A DNA stretch of 64,000 nucleotides from Gordonia mangrovi (GTDB lineage Bacteria; Actinomycetota; Actinomycetes; Mycobacteriales; Mycobacteriaceae), in assembly GCF_024734075.1 (NCBI RefSeq), contig NZ_CP102850.1, positions 1,736,001 through 1,800,000 of the forward strand, in the 5' to 3' direction. Numbering within the stretch: position 1 is the first letter of the stretch; every line of letters begins with the position of its first letter. Position numbers and translations under genes: made by a program. This document shows, one piece after another, positions 21,075-29,596 of this stretch. The notes under the pieces were generated by a model. That model made no database searches. It saw only the letters and a list, made by a program, of their open reading frames with translations, and was not told where the DNA came from.

Positions 21075-21962
21075 TCACCCCAGCGGCACCACCCGGTCGA
21101 GGAAGTCCACCTGATCGGCGACGACCTCCTCGAAGGCGTCGCCGACGTAGATGTCGAAGTGACCCTCGGGGTAGCGGTTCAGCTGCGTCGTCGGGCCGCG
21201 CTGCGCGTACCGGATCGTCTGGCGCGGCGGCGCCACGGAGTCCTTCTCGCACACGCACACCAGCACCGGGCAGGTGAGGTGGGCCAGCGCCCGCCCCGGA
21301 TGGTGCAGCGCGATCTCCGGCACGACCCGCGCCGCGACCTCGTTGGTGAACGGCTGCCCATCGGGCACCAGCGAGAGGTACCCCGGCACCACATCGGGGG
21401 CGGTCATCAACGCTGTGTCGTGCGGCTCGCCCGCCAACGCGACCATCACCGGGTCACGGCGAGCGACCTTGGCGGCGAGATCGGCGATGGCCCGTCCGGT
21501 GACCTTGACCGCCGTGGCCGGCGCCATCGCGAGCACCGACGCGGTGCCGCTGGTGAAGGGGCACTGTGCGATCACCGCGGCGACGTCGCCGTCGCGGGCG
21601 GCCGCCGCCAGCACATGGCCACCGCTGAACGAGGTGCCCCACAGGATCACTCGACGGTTGTCCACCTCGGCGAGGCTGCGGGCGAATGCGATCGCGGCCG
21701 CCCAGTCGCCCAACTGCCGACGCACCGACAGCAACTGGCGCGGTTGTCCGTCACTTGCGCCGAAGTGCCGATAGTCGAAGACCAGACAGGCATAGCCGGC
21801 ATCGCAGAACCGCTCGGCGAAAGCGTCGAGACGCATCTCCTTGATCGCCCCGAGGCCGTGTGCCATCACGATGATCGGCGCCGGATCGTCGGCGTCCGGT
21901 CGGTACAGCCAGGCCCTGCACACCACTCCCCCGGATCTGAACTCCACATCTGACCGCGCCAC
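21075..21962 (-). CDS. Alpha/beta-hydrolase
   Basis: This 295-aa alpha/beta-hydrolase has the oxyanion 'MAHGLGAIKE', nucleophile elbow 'GTSFSGGH' (Ser), an acid near 'VCEKDSVAPP' and the catalytic His in 'PEGHFDIY'. The family includes acetyl-xylan-esterase-like and dienelactone-hydrolase-like members. The substrate cannot be told. It lies between rmlB and galE but in the opposite direction, so a direct role in sugar synthesis is not implied. The GTG start at 21962 is supported by a TAACGT -10 six bases upstream. Confidence 0.82.
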   Translation of the reverse strand: MARSDVEFRSGGVVCRAWLYRPDADDPAPIIVMAHGLGAIKEMRLDAFAERFCDAGYACLVFDYRHFGASDGQPRQLLSVRRQLGDWAAAIAFARSLAEVDNRRVILWGTSFSGGHVLAAAARDGDVAAVIAQCPFTSGTASVLAMAPATAVKVTGRAIADLAAKVARRDPVMVALAGEPHDTALMTAPDVVPGYLSLVPDGQPFTNEVAARVVPEIALHHPGRALAHLTCPVLVCVCEKDSVAPPRQTIRYAQRGPTTQLNRYPEGHFDIYVGDAFEEVVADQVDFLDRVVPLG

Positions 21963-21968
21963 ACGCCG

Positions 21969-21974
21969 ACGTTA
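21969..21974 (-). promoter_or_regulatory. -10 of leaderless hydrolase promoter
   Basis: TAACGT on the minus strand, six bases, then GTG. Confidence 0.5.
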
Positions 21975-22036
21975 TCCGCTGCGCAAGAGGCGGACAACAC
22001 ACAGCAACCGAAGGGCCGGCTACCAGGTCCACCGCA

Positions 22037-22042
22037 TACGGT
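22037..22042 (+). promoter_or_regulatory. -10 of leaderless galE promoter
   Basis: TACGGT, then GGACGC, then ATG at 22049. Confidence 0.55.
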
Positions 22043-22048
22043 GGACGC

Positions 22049-23068
22049 ATGCGCGTACTCGTCAGCGGTGGTGCCGGCTACATCGGCTCGCACACCGTCA
22101 TCCGACTCGTCGAGGCAGGCCACGATGTGGTGGTGGTCGACGATTTCAGCAATGCCAAGCCGACCGTGGTGGGCCGGCTGGAGGCGTTGAGCGGTCGGCC
22201 CATCCCGGTGCATGCGTTCGATGTGTCAGACGCCGACAAGACCGAGCATCTCTTCGCCCACGAACAGATCGACGCCGTCATCCACTTCGCCGGGTTCAAG
22301 GCGGTCGGCGAATCGGTGGCCAAACCGCTCGACTACTACCAGAACAACCTCGACTCCACCTTCTCCCTGCTGCGCGCGATGGGACGGCACGATGTGCGCA
22401 CACTGGTGTTCTCGTCGTCGGCGACGGTGTACGGCGCAGAACCACAGTTGCCGATGACCGAGGATCTACCGACGTCGGCGACCAACCCGTACGGCTGGAC
22501 CAAGGTGATGATCGAGCAGGTGCTGACCGACGTCGCGGCGGCGGACGACCGGTGGCGCATCGCGGCGTTGCGCTACTTCAACCCGGTGGGCGCGCACGCC
22601 AGCGGTGACATCGGCGAGGACCCCAGCGGCATCCCCAACAACCTGATGCCCTTCGTCGCCCAGGTGGCGGTCGGCCGACGCGAGAAGCTGTCGGTGTTCG
22701 GCGACGACTACGACACCGTCGACGGCACCGGCGTGCGCGACTACATCCACGTCGACGACCTCGCCGCCGGACATGTGGCCGCCCTCGACACCGTCAACAG
22801 CCGGTCCCAGCCGATGTCGGTGTGGAACCTCGGGACCGGCCAGGGCGTGTCGGTGCTGCAGGTGATCAAGGCGTTCGAGCGTGCCAGCGGACGGCCGATT
22901 CCCTATGAGGTGGCGCCGCGGCGGGCCGGCGACATCGCCGCCTCCTACGCCGACCCGTCCAAGGCCAACGCGGACCTCGACTGGCGGGCGACGAAGACCA
23001 TCGACGACATGTGCGCCGACACCTGGCGGTGGCAGTCGAAGAACCCGAACGGCTACCCCGACGCCTGA
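22049..23068 (+). CDS. galE: UDP-glucose 4-epimerase
   Basis: This 339-aa extended SDR enzyme interconverts UDP-glucose and UDP-galactose, feeding galactan synthesis. The NAD motif is 'GGAGYIGSHT'. The catalytic Ser lies in 'SSSATVYGAE' and YxxxK in 'PYGWTKVMIEQ'. 'HVDDLAAGH' and 'NLGTGQGVSVL' are typical GalE segments. It corresponds in position to galE1 (Rv3634c) of M. tuberculosis. It converges on the large membrane protein gene downstream, with 34 bp between the stops. Confidence 0.95.
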   Translation: MRVLVSGGAGYIGSHTVIRLVEAGHDVVVVDDFSNAKPTVVGRLEALSGRPIPVHAFDVSDADKTEHLFAHEQIDAVIHFAGFKAVGESVAKPLDYYQNNLDSTFSLLRAMGRHDVRTLVFSSSATVYGAEPQLPMTEDLPTSATNPYGWTKVMIEQVLTDVAAADDRWRIAALRYFNPVGAHASGDIGEDPSGIPNNLMPFVAQVAVGRREKLSVFGDDYDTVDGTGVRDYIHVDDLAAGHVAALDTVNSRSQPMSVWNLGTGQGVSVLQVIKAFERASGRPIPYEVAPRRAGDIAASYADPSKANADLDWRATKTIDDMCADTWRWQSKNPNGYPDA

Positions 23069-23102
23069 GGCGGACTCCGCCACCATGCAGAGCGGCGGAC
23101 GA

Positions 23103-25139
23103 TCAGCCGGTCGGCGTGTAGACCCGTTCGTTGACCCGATAGATCGTGACATTCCCCTGCCGGAACACCTCGGTCAGACCGGGTGCGCCGTTCTCGCGCA
23201 GCGCCAGGAACGGGTCGCCCTGCACCCCGTTCTCCGGGTCGGGCACACCGTTCTGGAACTCCCAATAGCTGGGCGGACTGTCGATGACGTAGTGCACGTT
23301 CATATCGCGCACGATGCCGTCGAGGTAGGGGTCGGCACCGATCTCGGAGACACCCCAGAACAGGTCGCGCTGCCGCTGGGAGAAGTCGTTGGCCCGATAG
23401 AACGGGAACATCGGGGTGACCCCGGTGACCGGATACAGCCAGCCCGTGCCCTGATCCAGGTTGTTGAGGACCAACACGTCCTGGGCGTCGGGCTGCTCGG
23501 CCAGCCAGTGATAGGCGGCGAGGTCGTCGGGCCCGATGTACTTGCCGCCGCGTTCCTTGGACGCGATCTGCGCGTCGGCCGGGTACCGGATCACGCCGGC
23601 GGCGGCTATCAGCGCGAGCAGTACGGCGACGACGGCCGGCAACGCCCACCGGCGCAGTCCCGGCGACCACCGGTCACGCCCACCGACCCACCCGGCGACC
23701 GCCAGCGCCGCCGCACCCAACGCACATCCGGCGGCGGCCGCGGAGAACATCGCGACCACAAAGGTGAGTCGATGGGGTGAGTTGTAGAAATAGCCACCGA
23801 TGGCGCCGAGCGGATAGGACAGCACACCCAGCGAGACGACCGAGTTGGCGGTGACGAGCACGAACACCAGCCAGCCGACCAGCCCGGCCCAGCACCGCAT
23901 CCAGGCCAGGACCGCCAGACCGAGCACCGTGAGGACGATGAGCGCCCAGATCGGATAGTGCTTCTCCAGTGGAATGGTGCCGTTGAACGCGGCCTGCGCC
24001 AGACCGGACAGCACCCCGACACCTTCTTCGCGGAAGTCGAAGAAGGGCAGTTCGTTGGTGTCGGCGACCTTGATGGTGCCGTACACCACCGGGGCGATCC
24101 CCACCACGGTGACGACACCGGTGACCGCCAGGGTCGCGAGATCGCGCAGCCGCCCGTACGCCGGGCGCCACAGCCCCTCCAACAGCAACCACAACACGAC
24201 GATGACGCCGGCGAGGATCAGCCCGGACGGATGCGTCGCGGTGACCCCCGACATCGCGGCCGCGGCGGCCAGCACCCGCCGACGGTCCCGCACGGCGCTG
24301 ATGACCAGTATGGCGGCGATCGGGGCCATCGACACCCCCACCGCGTTGGGCACCGACGTCAGTTGCACCTCCACATACGGCAACGACGGGAACAGCGCCG
24401 AGACCGCCGCGGCGGCACCGGCCAGCACCGCCGAACGGGTGGTGTCGAAGCGGTGGCGGGCGAACCAGTACGCCAACGACGCGACCCCGAACGGCACGGT
24501 GATCGCCAGCACGGCCGGCGAATAGGTGTTGTAGAGCTCCACCGGGTCGGCGCCGGTGAGCGGGAACAGGATGGCGCCCAGCGCATGCCAGGTGTTCGGG
24601 TAGTAGTTGAAGCCGTGGGTGTCGTAGTTCATCAGCTCGCCCATGCGCAATGCCGAGCCGACGCCGGTCTCGTCGATCCAGCGCAGCGAACTCGCATGCC
24701 ACAGCGAATCCCACACCTGCGAGATGTTGCCCAGGCCGGCGAAGGCGGTCTTGACCAGCGGCCTGATACAGGTGACGGCGATGATGATGGCGCCGACGCC
24801 GGCACCGGCGATCAACGGCAGCGTTGACCGCCATCGCAGCGGCGGGTCGTCGGCGGCGGGTTGCGGCGCCAGTCCCGCGAATCGGCGGGTGGCGAGCACG
24901 GCGGCATACGCCCACGCGAACAGCAGCGTGATCACCAGCGCGAGGAGCGCGGTCACGATGTTCCACTCGAACCCGATTGCCGAGTACGTCACGGTGAAGA
25001 CGCTGACCACCGCGAAGGTGATCGGCGGGCCGGCGGCGATCGCGACCGGCCACGGCAGCAGCATGCGTCGTCCGACGACGGCGCCGGGAACCACCAGCAT
25101 CAGGGCCGTCACGACCGTGACCCATGCCCCCAGCATCAT
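23103..25139 (-). CDS. Large polytopic membrane protein (DUF6541/Rv3635-like)
   Basis: This 678-aa protein has about 13 hydrophobic helices and a C-terminal extracytoplasmic domain of roughly 140 residues ('KERGGKYIGPDDLAAYHWL' on). The layout resembles GT-C glycosyltransferases such as the mycobacterial Aft enzymes. The extracytoplasmic segment after helix 5 holds aromatic and acidic residues ('NISQVWDSLWHASSL'). No catalytic motif can be assigned with certainty. Its position beside galE matches Rv3635. A role in envelope polysaccharide assembly is inference. GGGAGG precedes the ATG. Confidence 0.75.
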   Translation of the reverse strand: MMLGAWVTVVTALMLVVPGAVVGRRMLLPWPVAIAAGPPITFAVVSVFTVTYSAIGFEWNIVTALLALVITLLFAWAYAAVLATRRFAGLAPQPAADDPPLRWRSTLPLIAGAGVGAIIIAVTCIRPLVKTAFAGLGNISQVWDSLWHASSLRWIDETGVGSALRMGELMNYDTHGFNYYPNTWHALGAILFPLTGADPVELYNTYSPAVLAITVPFGVASLAYWFARHRFDTTRSAVLAGAAAAVSALFPSLPYVEVQLTSVPNAVGVSMAPIAAILVISAVRDRRRVLAAAAAMSGVTATHPSGLILAGVIVVLWLLLEGLWRPAYGRLRDLATLAVTGVVTVVGIAPVVYGTIKVADTNELPFFDFREEGVGVLSGLAQAAFNGTIPLEKHYPIWALIVLTVLGLAVLAWMRCWAGLVGWLVFVLVTANSVVSLGVLSYPLGAIGGYFYNSPHRLTFVVAMFSAAAAGCALGAAALAVAGWVGGRDRWSPGLRRWALPAVVAVLLALIAAAGVIRYPADAQIASKERGGKYIGPDDLAAYHWLAEQPDAQDVLVLNNLDQGTGWLYPVTGVTPMFPFYRANDFSQRQRDLFWGVSEIGADPYLDGIVRDMNVHYVIDSPPSYWEFQNGVPDPENGVQGDPFLALRENGAPGLTEVFRQGNVTIYRVNERVYTPTG

Positions 25140-25178
25140 CGCCCGATTCCTCCCGTCGCCTGCGAACCGGAGATGAGG

Positions 25179-26456
25179 TTACCGGGCGGCCTCTCGGCGG
25201 GGCTGCGACGGCGTGGCGCGCTGAGCACGGTGGGAGATCCGATGTCCGACGACGACGATCGCCAGGCACACCAGCGCAGCGATCACTCCGACACCGAACA
25301 TCGTGGTGTAGGTGATCGTCGGCCGTGCCTCGGAGATCCAGGCGAGGATCACCGGCACGGCGAACCCGAGGTAGGTCACCGAGTAGAAGACGGCGGTGAG
25401 GCCCGCGAGGTTGCGCGGACCGGCGATGCGCTGGACCTCCAACAGCCCCGCGATCATCGCCATGCCGTAGCCGCAGCCCAGCACGATCGCGGCCACCAGG
25501 GACACCCAGATGGTCAGGGTGTGGGCGGCTGCGGCGGCGAGTGCCATTCCGGCGGCGAGCACGATCAGGGCGAGGACGGGGCCGCGCGCACGGTCGGGGT
25601 CGTCGAGCCGCCGGCCGAGCGACTGGATACCGAAGCCGGCGCCGAGACCCAGGACGCAGCACAGTGCGGCGAAGGCGATCGGCGCACCGGCGGTGCGGGC
25701 CGACATCAGCGCCGGGATGACGGCGTAGGCCGATGCCGCGGCACCGAAGACCCACGGCGCGATGGGGACGACGACCAGTAGGAAGCGCCGGTTGCTCACC
25801 CCCCGGATGCGCAGGCCGTCGACCACGCTGCCGCCGGCGACCCGCCGGCGCGTCTCGGGCGCCCCGGTCAGGGCCGCCAGGGCGACCACCGCGAGCACGA
25901 TGTTGACCGCGTACGGCGTCACCGTCGGCCACGGTCCCCACTGGGCCAGGACGCCCGCGACACCGGCGCCGACGCCGAAACCGGCGGTCAGGCTCATCGC
26001 CGCACGCCGCGCTCCGACACCGGCACGTTCGCCGTTGCGGTGACTGATCTCCGCCAGCCAGCTGCCACCGACGGCCATCGACAGTCCCAGCGCCACGCCG
26101 CTGGCGACTCGGCCGGCGCTGAGCAGACCCAGCGAATGCGGTCCGAACGCCAGCAGCAGCGAGCCGAGTCCGGCGAACACCGGGGCCGGCAGCATCAGCG
26201 GCCGGCGACCGAACCGGTCCGAGAGCGGACCACCGATCAGCAACGCCGGCACGATGCCCAGCACGTAGGTGAACAGCAGACTGTCGACGGCGACGGCCGA
26301 CAGCTCCCCCTGCTGTCGGTACATCACCAGCAACGGGGTGAACTCGTTGCCGCCCCACGCGGCGGTGAACAACGCCGCCGCCACCGGCGTCCAGCGGGCG
26401 GAACGCAGCGGTGTGGTGTGACCGGCCGACGTCTCGTCGGTGATGTCGAGCGTCAT
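25179..26456 (-). CDS. MFS transporter
   Basis: This 425-aa major facilitator has 12 predicted helices. The loop 2-3 motif appears as 'GGPLSDRFGRRPLMLPAP', the classic MFS signature. Helix 1 begins at 'WTPVAAALFTAAWGGNEFTP'. The substrate is unknown; the closest types are drug or sugar efflux carriers. Its ATG overlaps the stop of the upstream GntR regulator gene (ATGA), so the regulator probably controls its own operon including this transporter. Confidence 0.88.
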   Translation of the reverse strand: MTLDITDETSAGHTTPLRSARWTPVAAALFTAAWGGNEFTPLLVMYRQQGELSAVAVDSLLFTYVLGIVPALLIGGPLSDRFGRRPLMLPAPVFAGLGSLLLAFGPHSLGLLSAGRVASGVALGLSMAVGGSWLAEISHRNGERAGVGARRAAMSLTAGFGVGAGVAGVLAQWGPWPTVTPYAVNIVLAVVALAALTGAPETRRRVAGGSVVDGLRIRGVSNRRFLLVVVPIAPWVFGAAASAYAVIPALMSARTAGAPIAFAALCCVLGLGAGFGIQSLGRRLDDPDRARGPVLALIVLAAGMALAAAAAHTLTIWVSLVAAIVLGCGYGMAMIAGLLEVQRIAGPRNLAGLTAVFYSVTYLGFAVPVILAWISEARPTITYTTMFGVGVIAALVCLAIVVVGHRISHRAQRATPSQPRREAAR

Positions 26457-27100
26457 GATGGCCGCCCGAGGTCGTGCACGGACGCCAGGTGGGCCGACAG
26501 TGCGGCGGTGAACGCGGCGGCGTCCCCGCGGGCGACGGCGGTGAGCAGTTCCCGGTGATCGGCGAGGATGCGGGCCGCGACGGTGTCGTCGCGCCGGACA
26601 CTCGTGGTGGTCATCCGCCGGTGACGTTCGCCGAGACCGACGAAGAAGTCGGCGAGCAGCTGATTGTCGCCGGCGGCGACGATCAGCTGGTGGAACTCCG
26701 CGTCGATGCGGGAGAACTCCGCGATGTCGCCGGGGTCGGCGGCCTGATGCGCAGCCAGGTTGCGTTCCAGGCGGGCGGCGAGATCGGCGCGGCCGGCGGC
26801 GTCCTCGGCGACCGATCGCACGGCGTGCTCCTCGAGCAGGATGCGCGCCTCCACCACATCGTGGGCCTCACGATCAGCCACCGGAACCACCAACGCACCC
26901 CGTTTCGGATACAGGCGCATCCAGCCCTCGGCCTCCAGCCGGAGGAACGCCTCGCGCACCGGAGTGCGACTCACATCACACTTCGTGGCGACCTCACCTT
27001 CGCTGATGAGCTCACCGCCAACGATCTCGTTTGTGAGGATTTGCGCCTTGACCTCGCGATACACGCGTTCAGCTGCTGATTCGGCGCTTGCGGACGACAT
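26453..27100 (-). CDS. GntR/FadR-subfamily transcriptional regulator
   Basis: This 215-aa protein has an N-terminal winged helix ('LISEGEVATKCDVSRTPVRE', residues about 30-50). An FCD ligand-binding domain follows with the usual acidic/His metal ligands ('RIDAEFHQLIV', 'DHRELL', 'LSAHL'). The ATG at 27100 was chosen because the DNA-binding domain begins 15 residues later; the open frame extends to 27364 without homology. The palindrome TACAAGTTGTA lies 4 bp ahead of the start and is probably its own operator. It is coupled to the MFS gene. Confidence 0.88.
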   Translation of the reverse strand: MSSASAESAAERVYREVKAQILTNEIVGGELISEGEVATKCDVSRTPVREAFLRLEAEGWMRLYPKRGALVVPVADREAHDVVEARILLEEHAVRSVAEDAAGRADLAARLERNLAAHQAADPGDIAEFSRIDAEFHQLIVAAGDNQLLADFFVGLGERHRRMTTTSVRRDDTVAARILADHRELLTAVARGDAAAFTAALSAHLASVHDLGRPS

Positions 27101-27103
27101 AGA

Positions 27104-27114
27104 TACAAGTTGTA
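27104..27114 (-). promoter_or_regulatory. Palindromic operator candidate before gntR-MFS
   Basis: TACAAGTTGTA is a perfect 11-bp palindrome about a central base, immediately upstream of the GntR start. Size and symmetry suit a FadR-type site. Confidence 0.45.
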
Positions 27115-27150
27115 CCTTATCGACCCGATCGATCAATCGGGGGGTACCTT

Positions 27151-27200
27151 GCCCGGGCTGTGGACACGGTGCGACACTGAGGCGGTTCCGCAGCCCGGGC
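27151..27200. promoter_or_regulatory. Hairpin and GGCGCC motifs in the gntR-malic enzyme divergent region
   Basis: The arms GCCCGGGCTG (27151-27160) and CAGCCCGGGC (27191-27200) pair perfectly around a 30-base loop. Nearer the malic enzyme start, the palindromes GGGGCGCCCC and TGGCGCCA lie about 10 bp apart (around 27280-27302). These could be operators or leader structure of the malic enzyme gene. Confidence 0.35.
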
Positions 27201-27348
27201 ACAAAAGTGATCCGGGTCGCGACGGTTCGCCGTAGTGCCGGAGCGCACACACTCCGCGCCACGGACCGGCAGTTGTAGGGGCGCCCCACCGTTGTGGCGC
27301 CACCGTAGAAACCCGCCGTTCGATGCGGGTGATCCAGGAGGAACAACC

Positions 27349-28569
27349 GTGGCCAGCACGGCAAACAACGCCCCCACCCATCGCACTCCGTTCAACGAGC
27401 CGTCGCTCGCGGAGTTGCCGATCACCGATGAAGAGATCTTCATGGCGCATGTGGGCGGCAAACTCTCGGTGGAGCTGCGCGCGCCGATCGACACCCAGCG
27501 CGATCTGTCGATCGCCTACACCCCCGGCGTGGCGCAGGTGTCGCGGGCGATCGACGACAAGGCCGAGCTGGTCAACCAGTACACCTGGACCCAGCGGCTG
27601 GTGGCCGTGGTCTCCGATGGATCGGCCGTGCTCGGTCTCGGTGACATCGGCCCGCGCGCATCGCTGCCGGTGATGGAGGGCAAGTCGGCGCTGTTCCGCT
27701 CCTTCGCCGGCCTCAACTCCATTCCGATCGTGCTCGACACCAAGGATCCCGACGAGATCGTCGAGACCCTCATCCGGCTACGGCCGAGCTTCGGTGCCGT
27801 GAACCTCGAGGACATCTCCGCACCCCGGTGCTTCGAGATCGAACGGCGTGTCATCGAGGCCCTCGACTGCCCGGTGATGCACGACGACCAGCACGGCACC
27901 GCGATCGTCGTGCTGGCCGCTCTCAAGGGTGCGATGGCGCTGCAGGGCCGCGACCTGCGCGACCTCAAGGTGGTCATCTCCGGCGCCGGCGCCGCGGGGG
28001 TGGCGTGCGCCAACATCCTCGAGCACGCCGGGGTGAGCGATGTGGTGGTGCTGGACTCGAAGGGGATCGTCAGTTTCCACCGCGACGACCTCAACGAGAT
28101 CAAGCAGGAACTGGCCGAGCGCACCAACCCGCGCAGCCTCTCCGGCGGCGCCGCCGAGGCCTTGGACGGCGCCGATGTGTTCCTGGGGGTGTCGGCCGGT
28201 CAGATCGCCGAGGCGGCCATCGCCTCGATGAGCGAGAACGCGATCGTGTTCGCGCTGTCGAATCCGGATCCGGAGATCCACCCGGAGGTCGCGGCCAAGT
28301 ACGCCGCCGTCGTGGCCACCGGCCGCAGCGACTTCCCCAATCAGATCAACAACGTCCTCGCGTTCCCGGGCGTCTTCGCCGGCGCGCTCGACGCCGGTGC
28401 GCGTCGCATCACCGAGCGGATGAAACTCGCTGCCGCAGAAGCGATCTTCTCGGTGGTCTCCGACGACCTGCGGGCCGACAAGATCGTGCCGAGCCCGCTC
28501 GACGACCGGGTCGCCCCGGCGGTCGCCAAGGCCGTCGCCGCCGCCGCCAAGGCCGAGGGCGTCGCCTAG
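27349..28569 (+). CDS. NAD(P)-dependent malic enzyme
   Basis: This 406-aa enzyme decarboxylates malate to pyruvate. Segments include 'SIAYTPGVAQVSRAI', 'VSDGSAVLGLGDIGPRA', 'LPVMEGKSALFRSFAGL', 'CPVMHDDQHGTAIVVLAAL' (metal-binding Asp residues) and the nucleotide fold 'VVISGAGAAGVACANIL'. The length is that of the short bacterial form without a phosphotransacetylase domain. The GTG at 27349 has CCAGGAGGAAC upstream, a strong site. Cofactor preference is not certain from sequence. Confidence 0.93.
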   Translation: MASTANNAPTHRTPFNEPSLAELPITDEEIFMAHVGGKLSVELRAPIDTQRDLSIAYTPGVAQVSRAIDDKAELVNQYTWTQRLVAVVSDGSAVLGLGDIGPRASLPVMEGKSALFRSFAGLNSIPIVLDTKDPDEIVETLIRLRPSFGAVNLEDISAPRCFEIERRVIEALDCPVMHDDQHGTAIVVLAALKGAMALQGRDLRDLKVVISGAGAAGVACANILEHAGVSDVVVLDSKGIVSFHRDDLNEIKQELAERTNPRSLSGGAAEALDGADVFLGVSAGQIAEAAIASMSENAIVFALSNPDPEIHPEVAAKYAAVVATGRSDFPNQINNVLAFPGVFAGALDAGARRITERMKLAAAEAIFSVVSDDLRADKIVPSPLDDRVAPAVAKAVAAAAKAEGVA

Positions 28570-28583
28570 ACAGTCGACCGTTC

Positions 28584-28653
28584 CTGAAATCGGCCTCCTC
28601 AGGTCGGGCCGAGGGGATATCCCCTCGGATCGGCCTGAGGAGGCCGATTTCAG
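28584..28653. repeat. 70-bp palindromic repeat, family II (copy 1)
   Basis: Outer 20-bp arms CTGAAATCGGCCTCCTCAGG (28584-28603) and their exact reverse complement (28634-28653) enclose a perfect 20-bp palindrome CCGAGGGGATATCCCCTCGG (28609-28628). It lies just after the malic enzyme stop. A second, partly diverged copy lies at 29527-29596, on the other side of the next gene. Confidence 0.9.
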
Positions 28654-28694
28654 TTTCCGCGGAGCCTATCGAGTTGCCCGTGCGTCCAAGACAC

Positions 28695-29543
28695 ATGGAA
28701 CTCGATCGCACCGATCTCGCCGACGCCGTCTACAGCACAGCGGAGATGTCGGCACTGGGTTACGGCGACGCCGCGTTACGCCGGCTGGTCCGCGTGGGTG
28801 CACTGACGCGGCCGGGTCGCGGCTGGTACGCCACGCCGGCCGCCGACGACGACGCAGTCGAGGCGGCTCGCCGCGGCGGCTGCGTGAGCTGCGTGTCCGC
28901 GCTACGCAAGCATGGGTTCTGGGTGCCGCCCGGATATCACGAGCTGCACGTTCGCCCCTCCCGACACAATCGTGCGAAACGACGCGACTTCTGCTCCACA
29001 CCCGGCGGACCGCTGCCGGTCACCACGTCCCTCGATCCCGTCCCGACCGCACTGGTCTGCGCCGCGCAGTGCATGACCGCCGAGGACTGGATCATCGTCA
29101 CCGACTCGGTGCTCAACACGTGGGGCTGGACCGTCGAGCGCCTGAGAGCCGAGCTTCCGCAGGTGAACGCCAAGATCGAGACCATGCTCGCGAAATGCGA
29201 CCCGAGGTCGCAGTCGGGTACCGAGACAGCCGTTCGGGTGCGTCTGCGGGCCCGCGGGTTCCACGTCGAGGTGCAGCCCAGGGTCGACGAGGTCGGGTAC
29301 GTCGACCTCAAGGTCGGCCGCCTTCTCATCGAGTGCGACAGCGAACTCCATCACACGAGCAGAGAGAACTACCTCAAGGACAGGCGGCGCGACCGTAAGT
29401 CGCTGGCGCAGCAACTGCTGACGATCCGGGTCACGTACGACGACGTGCTCTACGGCTGGGAGGAGACTCTCGCCGACATCCGGGCCGTCACCGACGCAGA
29501 TCGGCACCGTCCGCGCCGGAAGCGACGGAAATCAGACACCTGA
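28695..29543 (+). CDS. AbiEi-antitoxin-like and DUF559 (PD-(D/E)XK-like) protein
   Basis: This 282-aa protein has two parts. The N-terminal 85 residues form a winged helix like the AbiEi-type antitoxin domain ('ALRRLVRVGALTRPGRGWY', 'GGCVSCVSALRKHGFW'). The C-terminal part from about 170 is DUF559-like: 'SGTETAVRVRLRARGF', then 'VDLKVGRLLIECDSELHH', which has the spacing of a PD-(D/E)XK nuclease core (Asp, then Glu-x-Asp), and 'RRRDRKSLAQQLLTIRVTYD'. Such proteins are frequent in actinomycetes and uncharacterised; no partner toxin is adjacent. It is flanked by two copies of a palindromic repeat, the second of which encodes its last residues. An in-frame GTG five codons upstream is an alternative start. 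Confidence 0.75.
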   Translation: MELDRTDLADAVYSTAEMSALGYGDAALRRLVRVGALTRPGRGWYATPAADDDAVEAARRGGCVSCVSALRKHGFWVPPGYHELHVRPSRHNRAKRRDFCSTPGGPLPVTTSLDPVPTALVCAAQCMTAEDWIIVTDSVLNTWGWTVERLRAELPQVNAKIETMLAKCDPRSQSGTETAVRVRLRARGFHVEVQPRVDEVGYVDLKVGRLLIECDSELHHTSRENYLKDRRRDRKSLAQQLLTIRVTYDDVLYGWEETLADIRAVTDADRHRPRRKRRKSDT

Positions 29544-29596
29544 GCAACGACCGAGGGGATATCCCCTCGGATGGGCCTGTGGAGGCCGATTTCAGT
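29527..29596. repeat. 70-bp palindromic repeat, family II (copy 2)
   Basis: It aligns without gaps to copy 1. CCGAGGGGATATCCCCTCGG recurs at 29551-29570 and the right arm ends GGAGGCCGATTTCAG. The left arm (GAAATCAGACACCTGAG) is diverged and contains the stop codon of the DUF559 gene. The right edge touches the stop of the convergent PCD-VOC gene. Confidence 0.85.
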
